From: Lotus japonicus
Lineage: Eukaryota; Streptophyta; Magnoliopsida; Fabales; Fabaceae
Length of the DNA stretch: 64,000 bases
Assembly (NCBI RefSeq): GCF_012489685.1
Contig: NC_080042.1
Coordinates: forward strand, 28,773,158 to 28,837,157
Direction: 5' to 3'
Shown: one piece after another, positions 41,244 through 51,798 of the stretch
How the letters are laid out: each line of letters begins with the position of its first letter
Position numbering within the stretch: the stretch's first letter is position 1
Made by a program: the position numbers and the translations under genes
Notes under the pieces: generated by a model
Told to the model about the DNA's origin: nothing
Database searches by the model: none
What the model saw: only the letters and a program-made list of their open reading frames with translations

Positions 41244-42896
41244 AGTGCTATTTCCTATGAGGAGTACCAGAAGATTACAGATCGTGAGTTTGCTAAAGGC
41301 ATTTTTGATTCTCTGAAGATGTCTCATGAAGGAAACAAGAAAGTCAAAGAATCAAAGGCATTGTCTTTGATCCAAAAGTATGAATCCTTCATCATGGAGC
41401 CAAATGAGTCCATTGAAGAAATGTTCTCCAGATTTCAATTGCTTGTAGCTGGCATACGACCTCTCAACAAGAGCTACACAACAAAAGATCATGTCATAAG
41501 GGTCATCAGGTGTCTTCCTGAAAGTTGGATGCCTTTGGTGACTTCAATAGAGCTCACGAGAGACGTTGAGAATATGAGTTTAGAAGAGCTCATCAGCATT
41601 TTGAAATGCCATGAGCTGAAACGCTCAGAGATGCAAGATCTGAGGAAAAAGTCCATAGCCTTGAAATCCAAATCTGAAAAGGCTAAGGTTGAGAAGTCAA
41701 AGGCTCTTCAAGCTGAAGAAGAAGAATCTGAAGAAGCATCAGAAGATTCTGATGAAGATGAGCTGACTCTGATCTCCAAGAGACTCAACCGCATCTGGAA
41801 GCACAGGCAGAGCAAGTTCAAAGGCTCTGGAAAGGCAAAAGGAAAGTATGAGTCCTCAAGCCAGAAGAAGTCTTCAATCAAGGAAGTCACATGTTTTGAG
41901 TGCAAAGAATCTGGGCACTACAAAAGTGATTGTCCAAAGTTGAAGAAAGACAAGAAGCCAAAGAAGCACTTCAAGACGAAGAAGAGTCTGATGGTGACAT
42001 TTGATGAATCAGAGTCAGAGGATGTTGACTCTGATGGTGAAGTCCAAGGACTCATGGCAATTGTCAAAGACAAAGGAGCAGAGTCAAAGGAAGCTGTTGA
42101 CTCTGACTCAGAATCAGAAGGAGATCCTAACTCAGACGATGAAAATGAGGTATTCTCTTCTTTCTCTACCTCTGAACTGAAACATGCTCTGTCTGATATC
42201 ATGGATAAGTATAACTCTTTATTGTCTAAGCATAAAAAGTTGAAAAAGAACTTATCTACTGTTTCCAAGACTCCTTCTGAACATGAGAAAATTATTTCTG
42301 ATTTGAAAAATGAAAATCATGCTTTGGTAAATTCTAACTCTGTGCTTAAGAACCAGATTGCTAAGTTAGAAGAAATTGTTGCCTGTGATGCCTCTGATTG
42401 TAGAAATGAATCTAAGTATGAAAAGTCTTTTCAAAGATTCCTAGCTAAAAGCGTGGATAGAAGCTTAATGGCTTCAATGATCTATGGCGTAAGCAGAAAT
42501 GGAATGCATGGCATTGGCTATTCTAAACCAATTAGAAATGAGCCTTCTGTGTCTAAAGCTAAATCCTTGTATGAATGCTTTGTTCCCTCTGGTACCATAT
42601 TGCCTGATCCTGTACCTGCTAAAATTGCTAAAAACCCTCTTAAAAAGGGATCTTTCTCTATGACTAAATATCATGCAAATATTCCTTTAAAATATTATGT
42701 TGAGACACCCAAGGTGATCAGAACCTCTGGGGTAACTAACAAAAGAGGACCCAGAAAGTGGGTACCTAAGGACAAGATTATCTACGTTGCAGATATCCTT
42801 GATAGCTCCACTGAAACACCAATCATGGTATCTGGACAGTGGATGCTCGCGTCACATGACGGGAGAAAAGCGTATGTTCCGAGAGCTGAAACTTAA
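41244..42896 (+). CDS. gag: Sirevirus (copia) Gag, element A, N-terminus in the gap
   Basis: Gag forms the virus-like particle and binds element RNA. The frame enters from the gap ([20 protein letters not shown]) and runs without stops to the TAA at 42894-42896. Comparison with element B (60426-62336) shows about 84 residues are missing. Visible parts: [20 protein letters not shown] and [15 protein letters not shown] (UBN2-type capsid), a Lys/Glu-rich linker, knuckle [14 protein letters not shown], then an unusually long acidic and coiled-coil C-terminal half ([33 protein letters not shown]). A long Gag is usual in Sireviruses. The last 110 bp overlap pol in the +1 frame. Confidence 0.85.
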   Translation, partial: SAISYEEYQKITDREFAKGIFDSLKMSHEGNKKVKESKALSLIQKYESFIMEPNESIEEMFSRFQLLVAGIRPLNKSYTTKDHVIRVIRCLPESWMPLVTSIELTRDVENMSLEELISILKCHELKRSEMQDLRKKSIALKSKSEKAKVEKSKALQAEEEESEEASEDSDEDELTLISKRLNRIWKHRQSKFKGSGKAKGKYESSSQKKSSIKEVTCFECKESGHYKSDCPKLKKDKKPKKHFKTKKSLMVTFDESESEDVDSDGEVQGLMAIVKDKGAESKEAVDSDSESEGDPNSDDENEVFSSFSTSELKHALSDIMDKYNSLLSKHKKLKKNLSTVSKTPSEHEKIISDLKNENHALVNSNSVLKNQIAKLEEIVACDASDCRNESKYEKSFQRFLAKSVDRSLMASMIYGVSRNGMHGIGYSKPIRNEPSVSKAKSLYECFVPSGTILPDPVPAKIAKNPLKKGSFSMTKYHANIPLKYYVETPKVIRTSGVTNKRGPRKWVPKDKIIYVADILDSSTETPIMVSGQWMLASHDGRKAYVPRAET

Positions 42897-45888
42897 GCCT
42901 GGAGGCGAAGTTGGCTTCGGAGGAAATGAAAAGGGTAAAATTATTGGTACTGGCACTATTTGTGTAGATAGTAGTCCATGCATTGATAATGTTTTATTGG
43001 TAGACGGCTTAACACATAACTTATTGTCTATAAGTCAATTAGCTGACAAGGGTTATGATGTTATATTCAATCAAAAGTCCTGCCGGGCTGTAAGTCAGAT
43101 CGATGGCTCTGTTCTGTTTAACAGCAAGAGGAAGAACAACATTTATAAGATCAGATTATCTGAGTTGGAGGCTCAGAATGTGAAGTGCCTTCTGTCTGTT
43201 AATGAAGAGCAGTGGGTATGGCATAGACGGTTAGGGCATGCCAGTATGAGAAAGATTTCTCAGCTGAGCAAGCTAAACCTTGTCAGGGGCTTACCCAATC
43301 TGAAGTTCGCTTCAGACGCTCTTTGTGAAGCATGTCAGAAAGGCAAATTCACAAAAGTCCCTTTCAAGGCAAAGAATGTTGTCTCTACCTCAAGGCCGTT
43401 AGAACTTCTGCATATCGACCTGTTTGGACCAGTGAAAACTGAGTCTATAGGTGGCAAGAGATATGGGATGGTTATCGTTGATGACTATAGCCGCTGGATA
43501 TGGGTAAAGTTTCTAACCCGCAAGGATGAGTCTCATGCTGTGTTCTCTACCTTCATTGCTCAAGTGCAAAACGAGAAGGCTTGTAGGATTGTGCGTGTCA
43601 GAAGTGACCATGGTGGAGAGTTTGAGAATGACAAGTTTGAGAGTCTGTTTGATTCCTATGGAATTGCACATGATTTCTCTTGTCCCAGAACTCCTCAACA
43701 AAATGGTGTTGTTGAGAGGAAGAACAGAACTCTTCAGGAGATGGCTAGAACCATGCTCCAAGAAACTGGCATGGCTAAGCACTTTTGGGCAGAGGCAGTA
43801 AATACAGCATGTTACATTCAGAACAGAATCTCTGTGAGACCAATTCTGAATAAGACTCCTTATGAATTGTGGAAGAACATAAAACCCAACATTTCTTATT
43901 TTCATCCTTTTGGCTGTGTTTGTTATGTTCTCAATACTAAGGATAGATTGCATAAATTTGATGCTAAGTCTTCTAAGTGTCTATTACTTGGTTATTCTGA
44001 TAGATCTAAAGGCTTTAGACTTTATAATACTGATGCTAAGACTATTGAAGAATCTATTCATGTTAGATTTGATGATAAGCTTGACTCTGACCAGTCAAAG
44101 CTAGTTGAAAAGTTTGCAGATTTAAGCATTAATGTTTCTGACAAAGGCAAAGCTCCAGAGGAAGCTGAGCCAGAGGAAGATGAACCAGAGGAAGAAGCTG
44201 GTCCCTCTAACTCACAAACTCTGAAGAAGAGTAGAATCACTGCAGCTCACCCTAAGGAATTGATTCTGGGCAACAAAGATGAACTAGTCAGAACCAGATC
44301 TGCCTTCAGACCCTCTGAAGAGACCTTGCTGAGTCTGAAAGGATTGGTGTCCTTAATTGAACCCAAGTCCATAGATGAAGCTCTTCAGGACAAGGATTGG
44401 ATTCTGGCCATGGAAGAAGAATTGAATCAATTTTCCAAGAACGATGTTTGGAGCTTAGTGAAGAAGCCTGAGAATGTCCATGTTATTGGAACGAAATGGG
44501 TATTCAGAAACAAGCTAAATGAGAAAGGAGATGTAGTCAGAAACAAGGCAAGGCTAGTTGCTCAAGGCTACAGCCAGCAAGAAGGAATAGACTACACTGA
44601 AACTTTTGCTCCGGTAGCAAGACTGGAGGCAATCAGACTATTGATCTCTTTCTCAGTAAATCACAACATAGTTCTACATCAGATGGACGTAAAGAGTGCC
44701 TTCCTAAATGGTTATATCTCAGAGGAAGTCTATGTTCATCAACCCCCAGGTTTTGAAGATGAAAAGAAACCAGACCATGTGTTCAAATTGAAGAAATCAC
44801 TCTACGGTCTGAAGCAAGCTCCCAGAGCATGGTATGAGAGACTTAGCTCATTCCTTCTGGAGAATGAGTTTGTAAGGGGTAAAGTAGATACAACTCTTTT
44901 TTGCAAGACTTATAAAGATGATATCTTAATTGTGCAAATTTATGTTGATGATATTATATTTGGTTCTGCTAATCAATCTCTATGCAAAGAATTTTCTGAG
45001 ATGATGCAGGCTGAATTTGAGATGAGTATGATGGGAGAATTAAAGTACTTTCTGGGAATACAAGTTGATCAAACACCAGAAGGAACATATATCCATCAGA
45101 GCAAGTACACTAAAGAACTTCTGAAGAAGTTCAATATGCTGGAATCTACAGTGGCCAAGACTCCAATGCATCCTACATGCATTTTGGAGAAAGAAGATAA
45201 AAGTGGAAAAGTATGTCAGAAGCTCTATCGTGGAATGATAGGTTCACTTCTATACTTAACTGCATCTAGGCCAGACATATTATTTAGTGTTCACTTATGT
45301 GCTCGTTTCCAATCAGATCCAAGGGAAACCCACTTAACTGCTGTTAAGAGGATCCTAAGGTATCTGAAAGGCACCACTAACCTTGGCTTGATGTATAAGA
45401 AAACATCAGAGTATAAGCTTTCAGGTTATTGTGATGCTGATTATGCTGGAGATAGAACAGAGAGAAAAAGTACTTCCGGAAATTGTCAATTTCTGGGAGG
45501 CAATCTAGTCTCATGGGCAAGCAAGAGGCAATCAACCATTGCACTATCAACTGCAGAGGCAGAATATATCTCAGCAGCAATATGCAGCACTCAGATGCTC
45601 TGGATGAAACATCAGCTGGAGGATTATCAGATCCTTGAGAGCAATATCCCAATCTATTGTGATAACACTGCTGCAATCTCATTGAGTAAGAATCCTATCT
45701 TGCATTCAAGGGCAAAGCACATTGAGGTAAAGTATCATTTTATTAGAGATTATGTACAGAAGGGCGTACTTCTTCTGAAGTTTGTTGATACTGACCATCA
45801 ATGGGCAGATATCTTTACAAAGCCCTTAGCTGAAGATAGATTTAATTTTATTCTGAAAAATCTAAACATGGACTTTTGTCCAGAGTGA
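42787..45888 (+). CDS. pol: Sirevirus (copia) Pol, element A: protease, integrase, reverse transcriptase, RNase H
   Basis: A 1033-codon frame without stops, entered by +1 shift from gag (no convincing ATG; the frame is open upstream of the TTG at 42787). Protease: [18 protein letters not shown] near residue 20. GAG-pre-integrase: [14 protein letters not shown] with CEACQKGK (HHCC zinc site). Integrase catalytic triad D211 (HIDLFGP), D274 (RSDHGGEF), E310 (NGVVERKNR), second spacing 35 residues. Reverse transcriptase: [20 protein letters not shown] and YVDDIIFGS (~719). RNase [20 protein letters not shown] (~880) and [10 protein letters not shown]. Order PR-INT-RT-RH defines Ty1/copia. All catalytic residues look present, so this Pol could be active. 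Confidence 0.92.
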   Translation: MQISLIAPLKHQSWYLDSGCSRHMTGEKRMFRELKLKPGGEVGFGGNEKGKIIGTGTICVDSSPCIDNVLLVDGLTHNLLSISQLADKGYDVIFNQKSCRAVSQIDGSVLFNSKRKNNIYKIRLSELEAQNVKCLLSVNEEQWVWHRRLGHASMRKISQLSKLNLVRGLPNLKFASDALCEACQKGKFTKVPFKAKNVVSTSRPLELLHIDLFGPVKTESIGGKRYGMVIVDDYSRWIWVKFLTRKDESHAVFSTFIAQVQNEKACRIVRVRSDHGGEFENDKFESLFDSYGIAHDFSCPRTPQQNGVVERKNRTLQEMARTMLQETGMAKHFWAEAVNTACYIQNRISVRPILNKTPYELWKNIKPNISYFHPFGCVCYVLNTKDRLHKFDAKSSKCLLLGYSDRSKGFRLYNTDAKTIEESIHVRFDDKLDSDQSKLVEKFADLSINVSDKGKAPEEAEPEEDEPEEEAGPSNSQTLKKSRITAAHPKELILGNKDELVRTRSAFRPSEETLLSLKGLVSLIEPKSIDEALQDKDWILAMEEELNQFSKNDVWSLVKKPENVHVIGTKWVFRNKLNEKGDVVRNKARLVAQGYSQQEGIDYTETFAPVARLEAIRLLISFSVNHNIVLHQMDVKSAFLNGYISEEVYVHQPPGFEDEKKPDHVFKLKKSLYGLKQAPRAWYERLSSFLLENEFVRGKVDTTLFCKTYKDDILIVQIYVDDIIFGSANQSLCKEFSEMMQAEFEMSMMGELKYFLGIQVDQTPEGTYIHQSKYTKELLKKFNMLESTVAKTPMHPTCILEKEDKSGKVCQKLYRGMIGSLLYLTASRPDILFSVHLCARFQSDPRETHLTAVKRILRYLKGTTNLGLMYKKTSEYKLSGYCDADYAGDRTERKSTSGNCQFLGGNLVSWASKRQSTIALSTAEAEYISAAICSTQMLWMKHQLEDYQILESNIPIYCDNTAAISLSKNPILHSRAKHIEVKYHFIRDYVQKGVLLLKFVDTDHQWADIFTKPLAEDRFNFILKNLNMDFCPE

Positions 45889-46328
45889 AGATGGATCAGA
45901 ACCTCTGACTATGATACTTCTTGATCAGAAGATGTCTAGTCCAGAAGGTAACTCAATCAGAGTGTGTGTGCCCACTGGTACTGACTCTGAAGCTGAGACA
46001 ACAACACGTGCGTCAGAATTTCTGATGCATAGTTCCTTGTGCCCGTGTGACAGTCTGTTATGATTGCGTGTAGATATGCTTATCTCCTGTGTGTGATTGT
46101 GTATTTTACTGTTACTATCTATCTTTAATTTTCAACCGTTGATCTTAAAGTGCTTTTTAAATCAACAACGGTTATTTGATAAAACCCACTATCCACACAC
46201 GTTCTCTTCACTTCCGGTTTTCACTCTCGCACTCTCTGTTTTTCCGAACCGCTGTTCTCGAATTCTCTCTCGATCTCTCTTCATCTTTCAAACTTCATCT
46301 TCTACCTCAAACCTTCAACCTCTTCAAA
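45889..46328 (+). promoter_or_regulatory. Pol-env spacer with CT-rich leader
   Basis: No ORF belongs here. The right part (CAACCGTT, CACACGTTCTCTTCACTTCC, then CT-rich to the ATG at 46329) has a counterpart before the env-like fragment at 58238-58465 (CAACCGTT, CACTTGTTCTCCACTTCAC). That suggests a conserved leader, or an internal promoter or splice acceptor for the env-like ORF; which one cannot be told from sequence. Confidence 0.4.
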
Positions 46329-49178
46329 ATGGTGAGACAAACCAGAAGATTTGCTGCAGATGCACCTCAGTTCCCTCACATGGAAGTTGGTTTGGCAACG
46401 GGTCAAAGGGGCTCTGAGAACCCGGCACAAGAACCAGTTCAAGCTCAAGAGCAGATTGTTCCTATTGCAGAACGGGGCTGTGCCGTTCACTGCGTATTTC
46501 CTCCTGAGGAACTCCAAGTCCTGGCAGAATGGAGATTCAACCACGATAACTTGGCTGCAAATGGGTTTGATCTTCGTCCTGAAGTCCAAGCTCAAGGTTG
46601 GGGAAATTATTTCAACCGACTTCGAGGACCGGTGTATGAGAAATTGGTAAAGGAATTCTGGAAGCACGCAGACTGCGATGACACTCAGGTGGTCTCTCAC
46701 ATTCTTGGCAGGAAGATCATCATCACTGAGAAGTCATTCGTGAATCTGCTAGGAGCAGAAACTGCTTATGGGTATCGGTTCCAACTGACGGAATCGAAGC
46801 TGAAACCCAGCACCAAGGACATAGTCAACAAGGCCCTGTACACAACCTTCAAACCGGGCAAGACGAGTTACAAGGTGATGGACCTTCACCCCAAACTCAG
46901 GATCTGGCACAAGATCCTACTCAACTGCATTAATCAGAGACCGAAGGGCAGTTCCCCAGATTACATCAACTTCAACCAGAAGGCGATGCTGTTTTTCATT
47001 CAAGACAAGGAGAAGATCTGCCTTCCCTACTTCCTGTTCTCCTACTTGAAGGAATGCATCCGGAAGTCTCGCACCACAGCCTCCATCAAGTATGCAATCA
47101 AATATATCCCTTTTGGGAGGCTGCTCTCAGACTTTCTCATTGAAAGCAACTTGGTGCAAGATTTGATCAATGCTGGTTGCACAGAGGATTTGAGCACCAT
47201 TGTCAGTGATGTCTTCACTGCAAACTCCTTGAAGAAGATGGGCTTAATCCAGAAGAAGATTGCTCCTGCTCATGAAGACACATCTTCTGAGATCAGAGGA
47301 AGAAGAATGCCTCTGAATGACTACCCTCTGTGGACTCAAGCAGACCATCCTGACGCCATCAGATGCTATGTTGAAGACCTCAGGGCTCAAGGATTCGAGA
47401 TTGACCTTGATGATTTCGTCAGCAGACTTCCACCAGCTCCAGAGTTTCCTTCTCCTCCCAAGAAGAAAACCAAGAGGAAGATGATTCTGGAAGAATCCTC
47501 AGAGGAATCTGATGTCCCTCTGGTCAAGAAGCCGAAGAGCAAGCCTGATGATGATGATGGTGATGATAGTGAGGATGGTCCTCCTAAGAAGAAGCAGAAG
47601 AAAGTCAGAATCGTGGTGAAGCCTACTCGGGTGGAACCAGCTGCTGCAGTGGTCAGAAGGACTGAAGCTCCTGCCAGAGTGACTCGATCATCAGCACATT
47701 CAAGTAAGCCTGCACTTGCTTCTGATGATGATTTGAATTTATTTGATGCACTTCCTATTTCTGCCTTGCTTCAACACTCCTCAAATCCCCTCACTCCTAT
47801 TCCTGAATCCCAACCAGCCGCACAAACCTCCTCTCCACCACATTCCCCAAGATCCTCCTTCTTTCAACCCTCTCCTACTGAAGCACCACTCTGGAATTTG
47901 CTTCAGAACCCAACCTCTAGGTCAGAAGATCCAACCTCTCTCCTTACCATTCCATACGACCCATTATCCTCTGAACCCATCATCCCTGACCAACCCGAAC
48001 CCAACCAAACAGAACCACAACCCAGAACGTCTGATCACTCTGCTCCCAGAGCATCAGCACGTCCTGCTGCCAGAACCACGGATACAGACTCTTCAACAGC
48101 CTTCACACCTGTATCCTTCCCAATCAATGTTATTGACTCTCCTCCCTCCAATACCTCTGAATCAATTAGAAAATTCATGGAGGTTAGAAAAGAGAAGGTG
48201 TCTGCCCTGGAAGAATATTACCTTACCTGTCCAAGCCCTAGGAGATATCCTGGCCCTAGACCTGAACGTCTAGTTGACCCAGATGAACCTATCTTGGCCA
48301 ATCCTATCCAAGAGGCAGATCCCTTAGTCCAACAAGCTCACCCTGTCCCTGACCAACAAGAGCCCATTCAACCAGACCCTGAACCTGAACAATCAGTGTC
48401 TAACCAATCCTCGGTTAGATCACCTCACCCTCTGGTTGACACTTCAGACCCTCACCTTGGAACCTCTGAACCCAATGCTCCCATGATTCACATTGGTTCT
48501 CCACAAGGTGCCTCTGAAGCCCATAGCAGCAATCATCCAGCCTCTCCTGAACCCAACCTCTCCATAATTCCCTATACTCACCTTCAACCCACATCTCTCT
48601 CTGAGTGCATCAATATCTTCTATCATGAAGCCTCTTTGAAGCTCCGCAATGTGCACGGTCAGACTGATCTCAGTGAGAATGCTGAAAATGTGGCTGATGA
48701 GTGGAACAATCTGAGCACTTGGCTAGTGGCTCAGTTTCCAATTATGATGCAGCTCCTGCATGCAGAGGGCAGTCAGAGCATTGAGGCTGCAACGCAAAGG
48801 TTTGCTAGAAGGGTGGCTCTTCATGAACTGGAACAGAGAAATAAGCTTCTTGAAGCTATTGAAGAAGCCAAGAGAAAGAAAGAACAAGCAGAAGAAGCTG
48901 CACGTCTAGCAGCAGCTCAGGCTGAACAAGCCAGACTTGAGGCAGAGCGTCTTGAAGCTGAGGCTGAGGCAGAGCGACTTGCACCAGTTATGTTTACTCC
49001 TGCTGCTTCTGCTTCCATTCCAGAACCTCAAGCTGCTCAGAATGTTCCTTCCAGCTCTACTCAGACAAGCTCATCCAGACTCGACATCATGGAACAACGT
49101 CTTGACACTCATGAATCCATGCTGATTGAGATGAAGCAAATGATGATGGAACTTCTGCGCCGCACTGACAAACCTTAG
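46329..49178 (+). CDS. Sirevirus env-like third ORF, element A
   Basis: 949 residues from the ATG at 46329 (MVRQTRRFAADAPQFPH), chosen because the related ORF at 58466 starts at the same point; the frame is open 51 codons further upstream. Residues ~50-320 form a globular domain (FPPEELQVLAEWRFNHDNLA, GWGNYFNRLRGPVYEKLVKE, DDTQVVSHILGRKIIITEKS) like the 'putative plant transposon protein' domain found in many plant env-like ORFs. Then come KKKTKRK and KPKSKPDDDDGDD basic/acidic stretches, a long Pro/Ser/Glu-rich region, and coiled coils near the end (EEAKRKKEQAEEAARLAAAQ; LDIMEQRLDTHESMLIEMKQ). I see no signal peptide or transmembrane segment, so an envelope role is doubtful; KKKTKRK could be a nuclear signal. 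Confidence 0.75.
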   Translation: MVRQTRRFAADAPQFPHMEVGLATGQRGSENPAQEPVQAQEQIVPIAERGCAVHCVFPPEELQVLAEWRFNHDNLAANGFDLRPEVQAQGWGNYFNRLRGPVYEKLVKEFWKHADCDDTQVVSHILGRKIIITEKSFVNLLGAETAYGYRFQLTESKLKPSTKDIVNKALYTTFKPGKTSYKVMDLHPKLRIWHKILLNCINQRPKGSSPDYINFNQKAMLFFIQDKEKICLPYFLFSYLKECIRKSRTTASIKYAIKYIPFGRLLSDFLIESNLVQDLINAGCTEDLSTIVSDVFTANSLKKMGLIQKKIAPAHEDTSSEIRGRRMPLNDYPLWTQADHPDAIRCYVEDLRAQGFEIDLDDFVSRLPPAPEFPSPPKKKTKRKMILEESSEESDVPLVKKPKSKPDDDDGDDSEDGPPKKKQKKVRIVVKPTRVEPAAAVVRRTEAPARVTRSSAHSSKPALASDDDLNLFDALPISALLQHSSNPLTPIPESQPAAQTSSPPHSPRSSFFQPSPTEAPLWNLLQNPTSRSEDPTSLLTIPYDPLSSEPIIPDQPEPNQTEPQPRTSDHSAPRASARPAARTTDTDSSTAFTPVSFPINVIDSPPSNTSESIRKFMEVRKEKVSALEEYYLTCPSPRRYPGPRPERLVDPDEPILANPIQEADPLVQQAHPVPDQQEPIQPDPEPEQSVSNQSSVRSPHPLVDTSDPHLGTSEPNAPMIHIGSPQGASEAHSSNHPASPEPNLSIIPYTHLQPTSLSECINIFYHEASLKLRNVHGQTDLSENAENVADEWNNLSTWLVAQFPIMMQLLHAEGSQSIEAATQRFARRVALHELEQRNKLLEAIEEAKRKKEQAEEAARLAAAQAEQARLEAERLEAEAEAERLAPVMFTPAASASIPEPQAAQNVPSSSTQTSSSRLDIMEQRLDTHESMLIEMKQMMMELLRRTDKP

Positions 49179-49380
49179 TTTTAGGATCTTTTTTTTTCTT
49201 TTTATTTAACGTTGTTTTATTTAAACTCTGTTTCTTTTTTATTTACTTATTTTAATTTGTTCGTTTGTGATTCTATATGCATATATATATATATATCTCT
49301 TTGTGCCACATATGTTTGCTAAACTCGTTTTATTCATAATTGTTCTATGTTTACATCATATTTCTTTACATCATATAAAT
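49179..49380 (+). other. AT-rich convergent spacer with poly(A) signal of the antisense ORF
   Basis: Lies between the env-like stop and the antisense ORF stop. TTTATT at 49329-49334 is AATAAA on the minus strand (context TGAATAAA), 50 bp past the antisense stop. A short (AT)n run sits near 49279-49294. Confidence 0.5.
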
Positions 49381-49773
49381 CTAGAATGGAGGATCCCTCC
49401 TCATTCTTCTGCACTCCTGGCGCTGCTCTGACCTATCCTTCTCCAGACGCTCCAGTACATGTTGGATGTTGCTGAGTCTGACCTTTAGCTCATCCCTCTC
49501 CAGAATCTCTTCTGAAGTCCTGAGCTTCTCTTCCAAGATTTCTTTTTCTTCCAGCAGCTTGAGTTCAAGCCGGCTGAGTTCTTGCACCTCCTCCACGAAG
49601 GCAAGAAATTCCTTCAGGTCTCTCTCCAACTCTGGACGCAGGTCCTCTTCCAGCAGTGTCCGTGTCAGCTCCGCGATGGTAGTTTCACCCTCTGGATGCC
49701 TGATGCTCAGGAAAAAGTCCTCTTTAAAGGCCTTCTTCCTCAGCTCTTCTAGTGCTACGTTGTATGATGCCAT
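49381..49773 (-). CDS. Antisense coiled-coil accessory ORF, Sirevirus element A
   Basis: 130 residues from the ATG at 49773 (MASYNVALEELRKKAFKEDF); the frame is open 23 codons further upstream, but the start of the homologues (MASH..., MASY...) fixes this ATG. The N-terminal ~45 residues are mixed, followed by a continuous Leu/Glu heptad region (VQELSRLELKLLEEKEILEE, then LERDELKVRLSN) and a basic end (EQRQECRRMRRDPPF). It has no signal peptide or membrane segment. It is antisense to gag-pol-env, between the env-like ORF and the 3' LTR. Homologous to 6174-6584 and 32734-33017. Antisense ORFs in this position are known in several plant LTR elements; function unknown. Confidence 0.75.
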   Translation of the reverse strand: MASYNVALEELRKKAFKEDFFLSIRHPEGETTIAELTRTLLEEDLRPELERDLKEFLAFVEEVQELSRLELKLLEEKEILEEKLRTSEEILERDELKVRLSNIQHVLERLEKDRSEQRQECRRMRRDPPF

Positions 49774-49826
49774 TTTTTTTTTCTGAAAATTATTCGAGGT
49801 GTGAAGCTTACCTTTCTCTCCAACGC

Positions 49827-49882
49827 TTTTTATAGGCTTCACTTTCTCTCTGAACGTTAATGCTCTTACAGTTTTTCGAGGT
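49827..49882 (-). promoter_or_regulatory. Promoter-like block of the antisense ORF (element A)
   Basis: On the minus strand CCTCGAAAAACTG-TAAG-AGCATTAAC is followed by CCTATAAAAAGCG (TATA at 49827-49834), 54 bp before the ATG at 49773. GAACGTTTACCACCGG lies about 50 bp further upstream (49921-49936). The same order occurs in element E. Confidence 0.7.
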
Positions 49883-49949
49883 TAAGTTCTTGGTAACTGA
49901 CCCTTCTATTTACTCACTTGACCGGTGGTAAACGTTCATCCCTTGCATT

Positions 49950-50577
49950 AACTCTTTTATTTATTTTCGCCTAACTCTGATTCTTACATCGTTTTCATTT
50001 TCTTTTAAACTTAGACCTTCTCTAAGGGGGAGTACCTTGTACTTCAAGCTAAGTTTTTCACACCCCAAGCTTTTTGCTTATGACAAAAAGGGGGAGTACA
50101 CCCAGTTTTTGATGTGTAAGATGTGTTAGTGTGACTTATTTTTCTTTTGGAGATTTTAAGAGTTCCACCTTCATGACCATAGATGTGTCACTGGGCAAAT
50201 ACAAGGAATACATTTCACTTCTTCTGAAGTGATTCTAAGTTGACTCTGATACTCAAGACTCTGATACCTTGTCCATGACTCTGATCACCTATGCGCTCTG
50301 ATTATTCGTTTTTCATCTATGTCATAAGCTTTTCACTCTGAACTCTTACATTTTTTAGCTCAGAATCTAGACTTTACTAACGTTTTCATCAAGTATTAGA
50401 TTCAGGGGGAGCTAAGCTCAGAATCAAGCAGTGACTTGAATTCAGAATGAGCAAGATAAACTATTCACATCAGGATAAGTCTTATTCTATATCTCTAAAC
50501 TCTGAGTGAATTCAGTTTAATGTTTAAGAATTGTTCATCAAAAATCTTAGTTTTGTCATCATCAAAAAGGGGGAGAT
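49950..50577 (+). other. 3' untranslated region with repeated polypurine tracts
   Basis: AAGGGGGAGTA at ~50023, AAAAGGGGGAGTACACC at ~50087 and AAAAAGGGGGAGAT at 50563-50577, the last touching the LTR. Repeated polypurine tracts before the 3' LTR are a known mark of Sireviruses. No gene. Confidence 0.75.
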
Positions 50578-51798
50578 TGTAAGATCAAGTTTTGATCTAG
50601 TAGTACAACTCTATGTTTTGATGATTACAAGTTAACCTTTTGATATGAACAATTGTGGTACTCTAACGTGTTTTTCTGAGTGTGTTATTTACAGGCTCTG
50701 ACCTCAACTCAATCTCACACAAATCAGAAGCACTGTGTATAAAGGGTAACCCAAGCAACGCTTTCGCATTCACCATGTTCAGTATGAACAGTGGAAAAGC
50801 TTCAGAAGTTCTGAAGCTATACAAACTCTGATGTGGACTCAGTCGCTAGAAGCTCTGAAGATCCAGAAGTTCTGATAACCAAGAAACACTGAAGGTTCAG
50901 ATGTTCTGATGGTGTAGAAGACTCTAAAGATCCAGAAGCTGAATAGTGGAAACTCTGAAGTCCAGAAGCAAGAAACTCTGAAGGCCATGTTCTTCCCTCT
51001 GAGTTCAGAATCAGAAGATACAATGGTCAGAGGATCTGTGCTTTCCCTCTGACTCTGATCAACCGGCTTCACAAGTTCCAATATGAAGTATTCCCCTGAT
51101 CAGAAGTCTCCTAGGTTAAAAGGTCAAGTCGCTATCCAAGTACAAAAGCAAGTGTACCTTCCTGACGACCTACCTAACGTTCTCAGCCACAGCAGAAGCT
51201 GGATTTTCCAGAACTGCCCTCCAACGGTCGCATTTCCCATGCAACGCTCAACCCTAATCCTTGGAGTATATATAGAGGCTGAAGATTGAAAGAAGCGGCT
51301 AGAAGAAGAATACAAGAAGTAATACACACGCGCAAGACATATTCAAAATATTCTAAGCTTTCTTTCATCTGAAATTCATTGTGTTTACTATTAGCTTTTT
51401 AGAAGCAAATCTCTTGTAAACAATTCTTTGATAAACAGTTTGTTTAGTTCCTTTAGGAGATCAAGGTTGATCGGATCCTAGAGAAGACTAAGAGAGTGAA
51501 TCTTAGTGTGAGCTAAGTCAGTGTAATTGTTAGTCACTTGTAGGTTTCAAGTGCAGTTGTAACTCTTACCTGATTAGTGGATTGCCTTCATTCTAAGAAG
51601 GAAGAAATCACCTTAACGGGTGGACTGGAGTAGCTTGAGTGATTTATCAAGTGAACCAGGATAAAATCCTTGTGTGCTTTTCTATCTCTTATCTTTAGCA
51701 CTTAAGTTCTCGAAAGATTTGTCAAAATCTTTAAGGTGGAAGCTTTGTTCTGAAAACGTTATTCAAACCCCCCCTTTCTACCGTTTTTCATACCTTCA
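50578..51798 (+). mobile_element. Sirevirus 3' LTR, element A
   Basis: 1221 bp, TGTAAGATCAAGTTTTGATC to CATACCTTCA. It has a TATA box (GAGTATATATAGAGG, ~51268) and many short CTGAAG / CAGAAG / TCTGA repeats in the upstream half. It ends directly against the broken pol of the inverted element C. Confidence 0.9.

Noticed and set aside
43513..43953. Minus-strand 146-residue frame, also at 62953-63393
   Set aside because: Antisense of copia integrase; it is preserved only because A and B are nearly identical.
47743..48273. Second frame of 176 residues within the env-like ORF
   Set aside because: The Pro/Ser-rich composition of the env-like ORF keeps the alternate frame open; no homology to anything recognisable.
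49466..49786. Plus-strand Ser-rich frame opposite the antisense ORF
   Set aside because: Shadow: Glu/Leu-rich coding on one strand gives Ser-rich frames on the other. The minus-strand frame is the one conserved in the gypsy copy.
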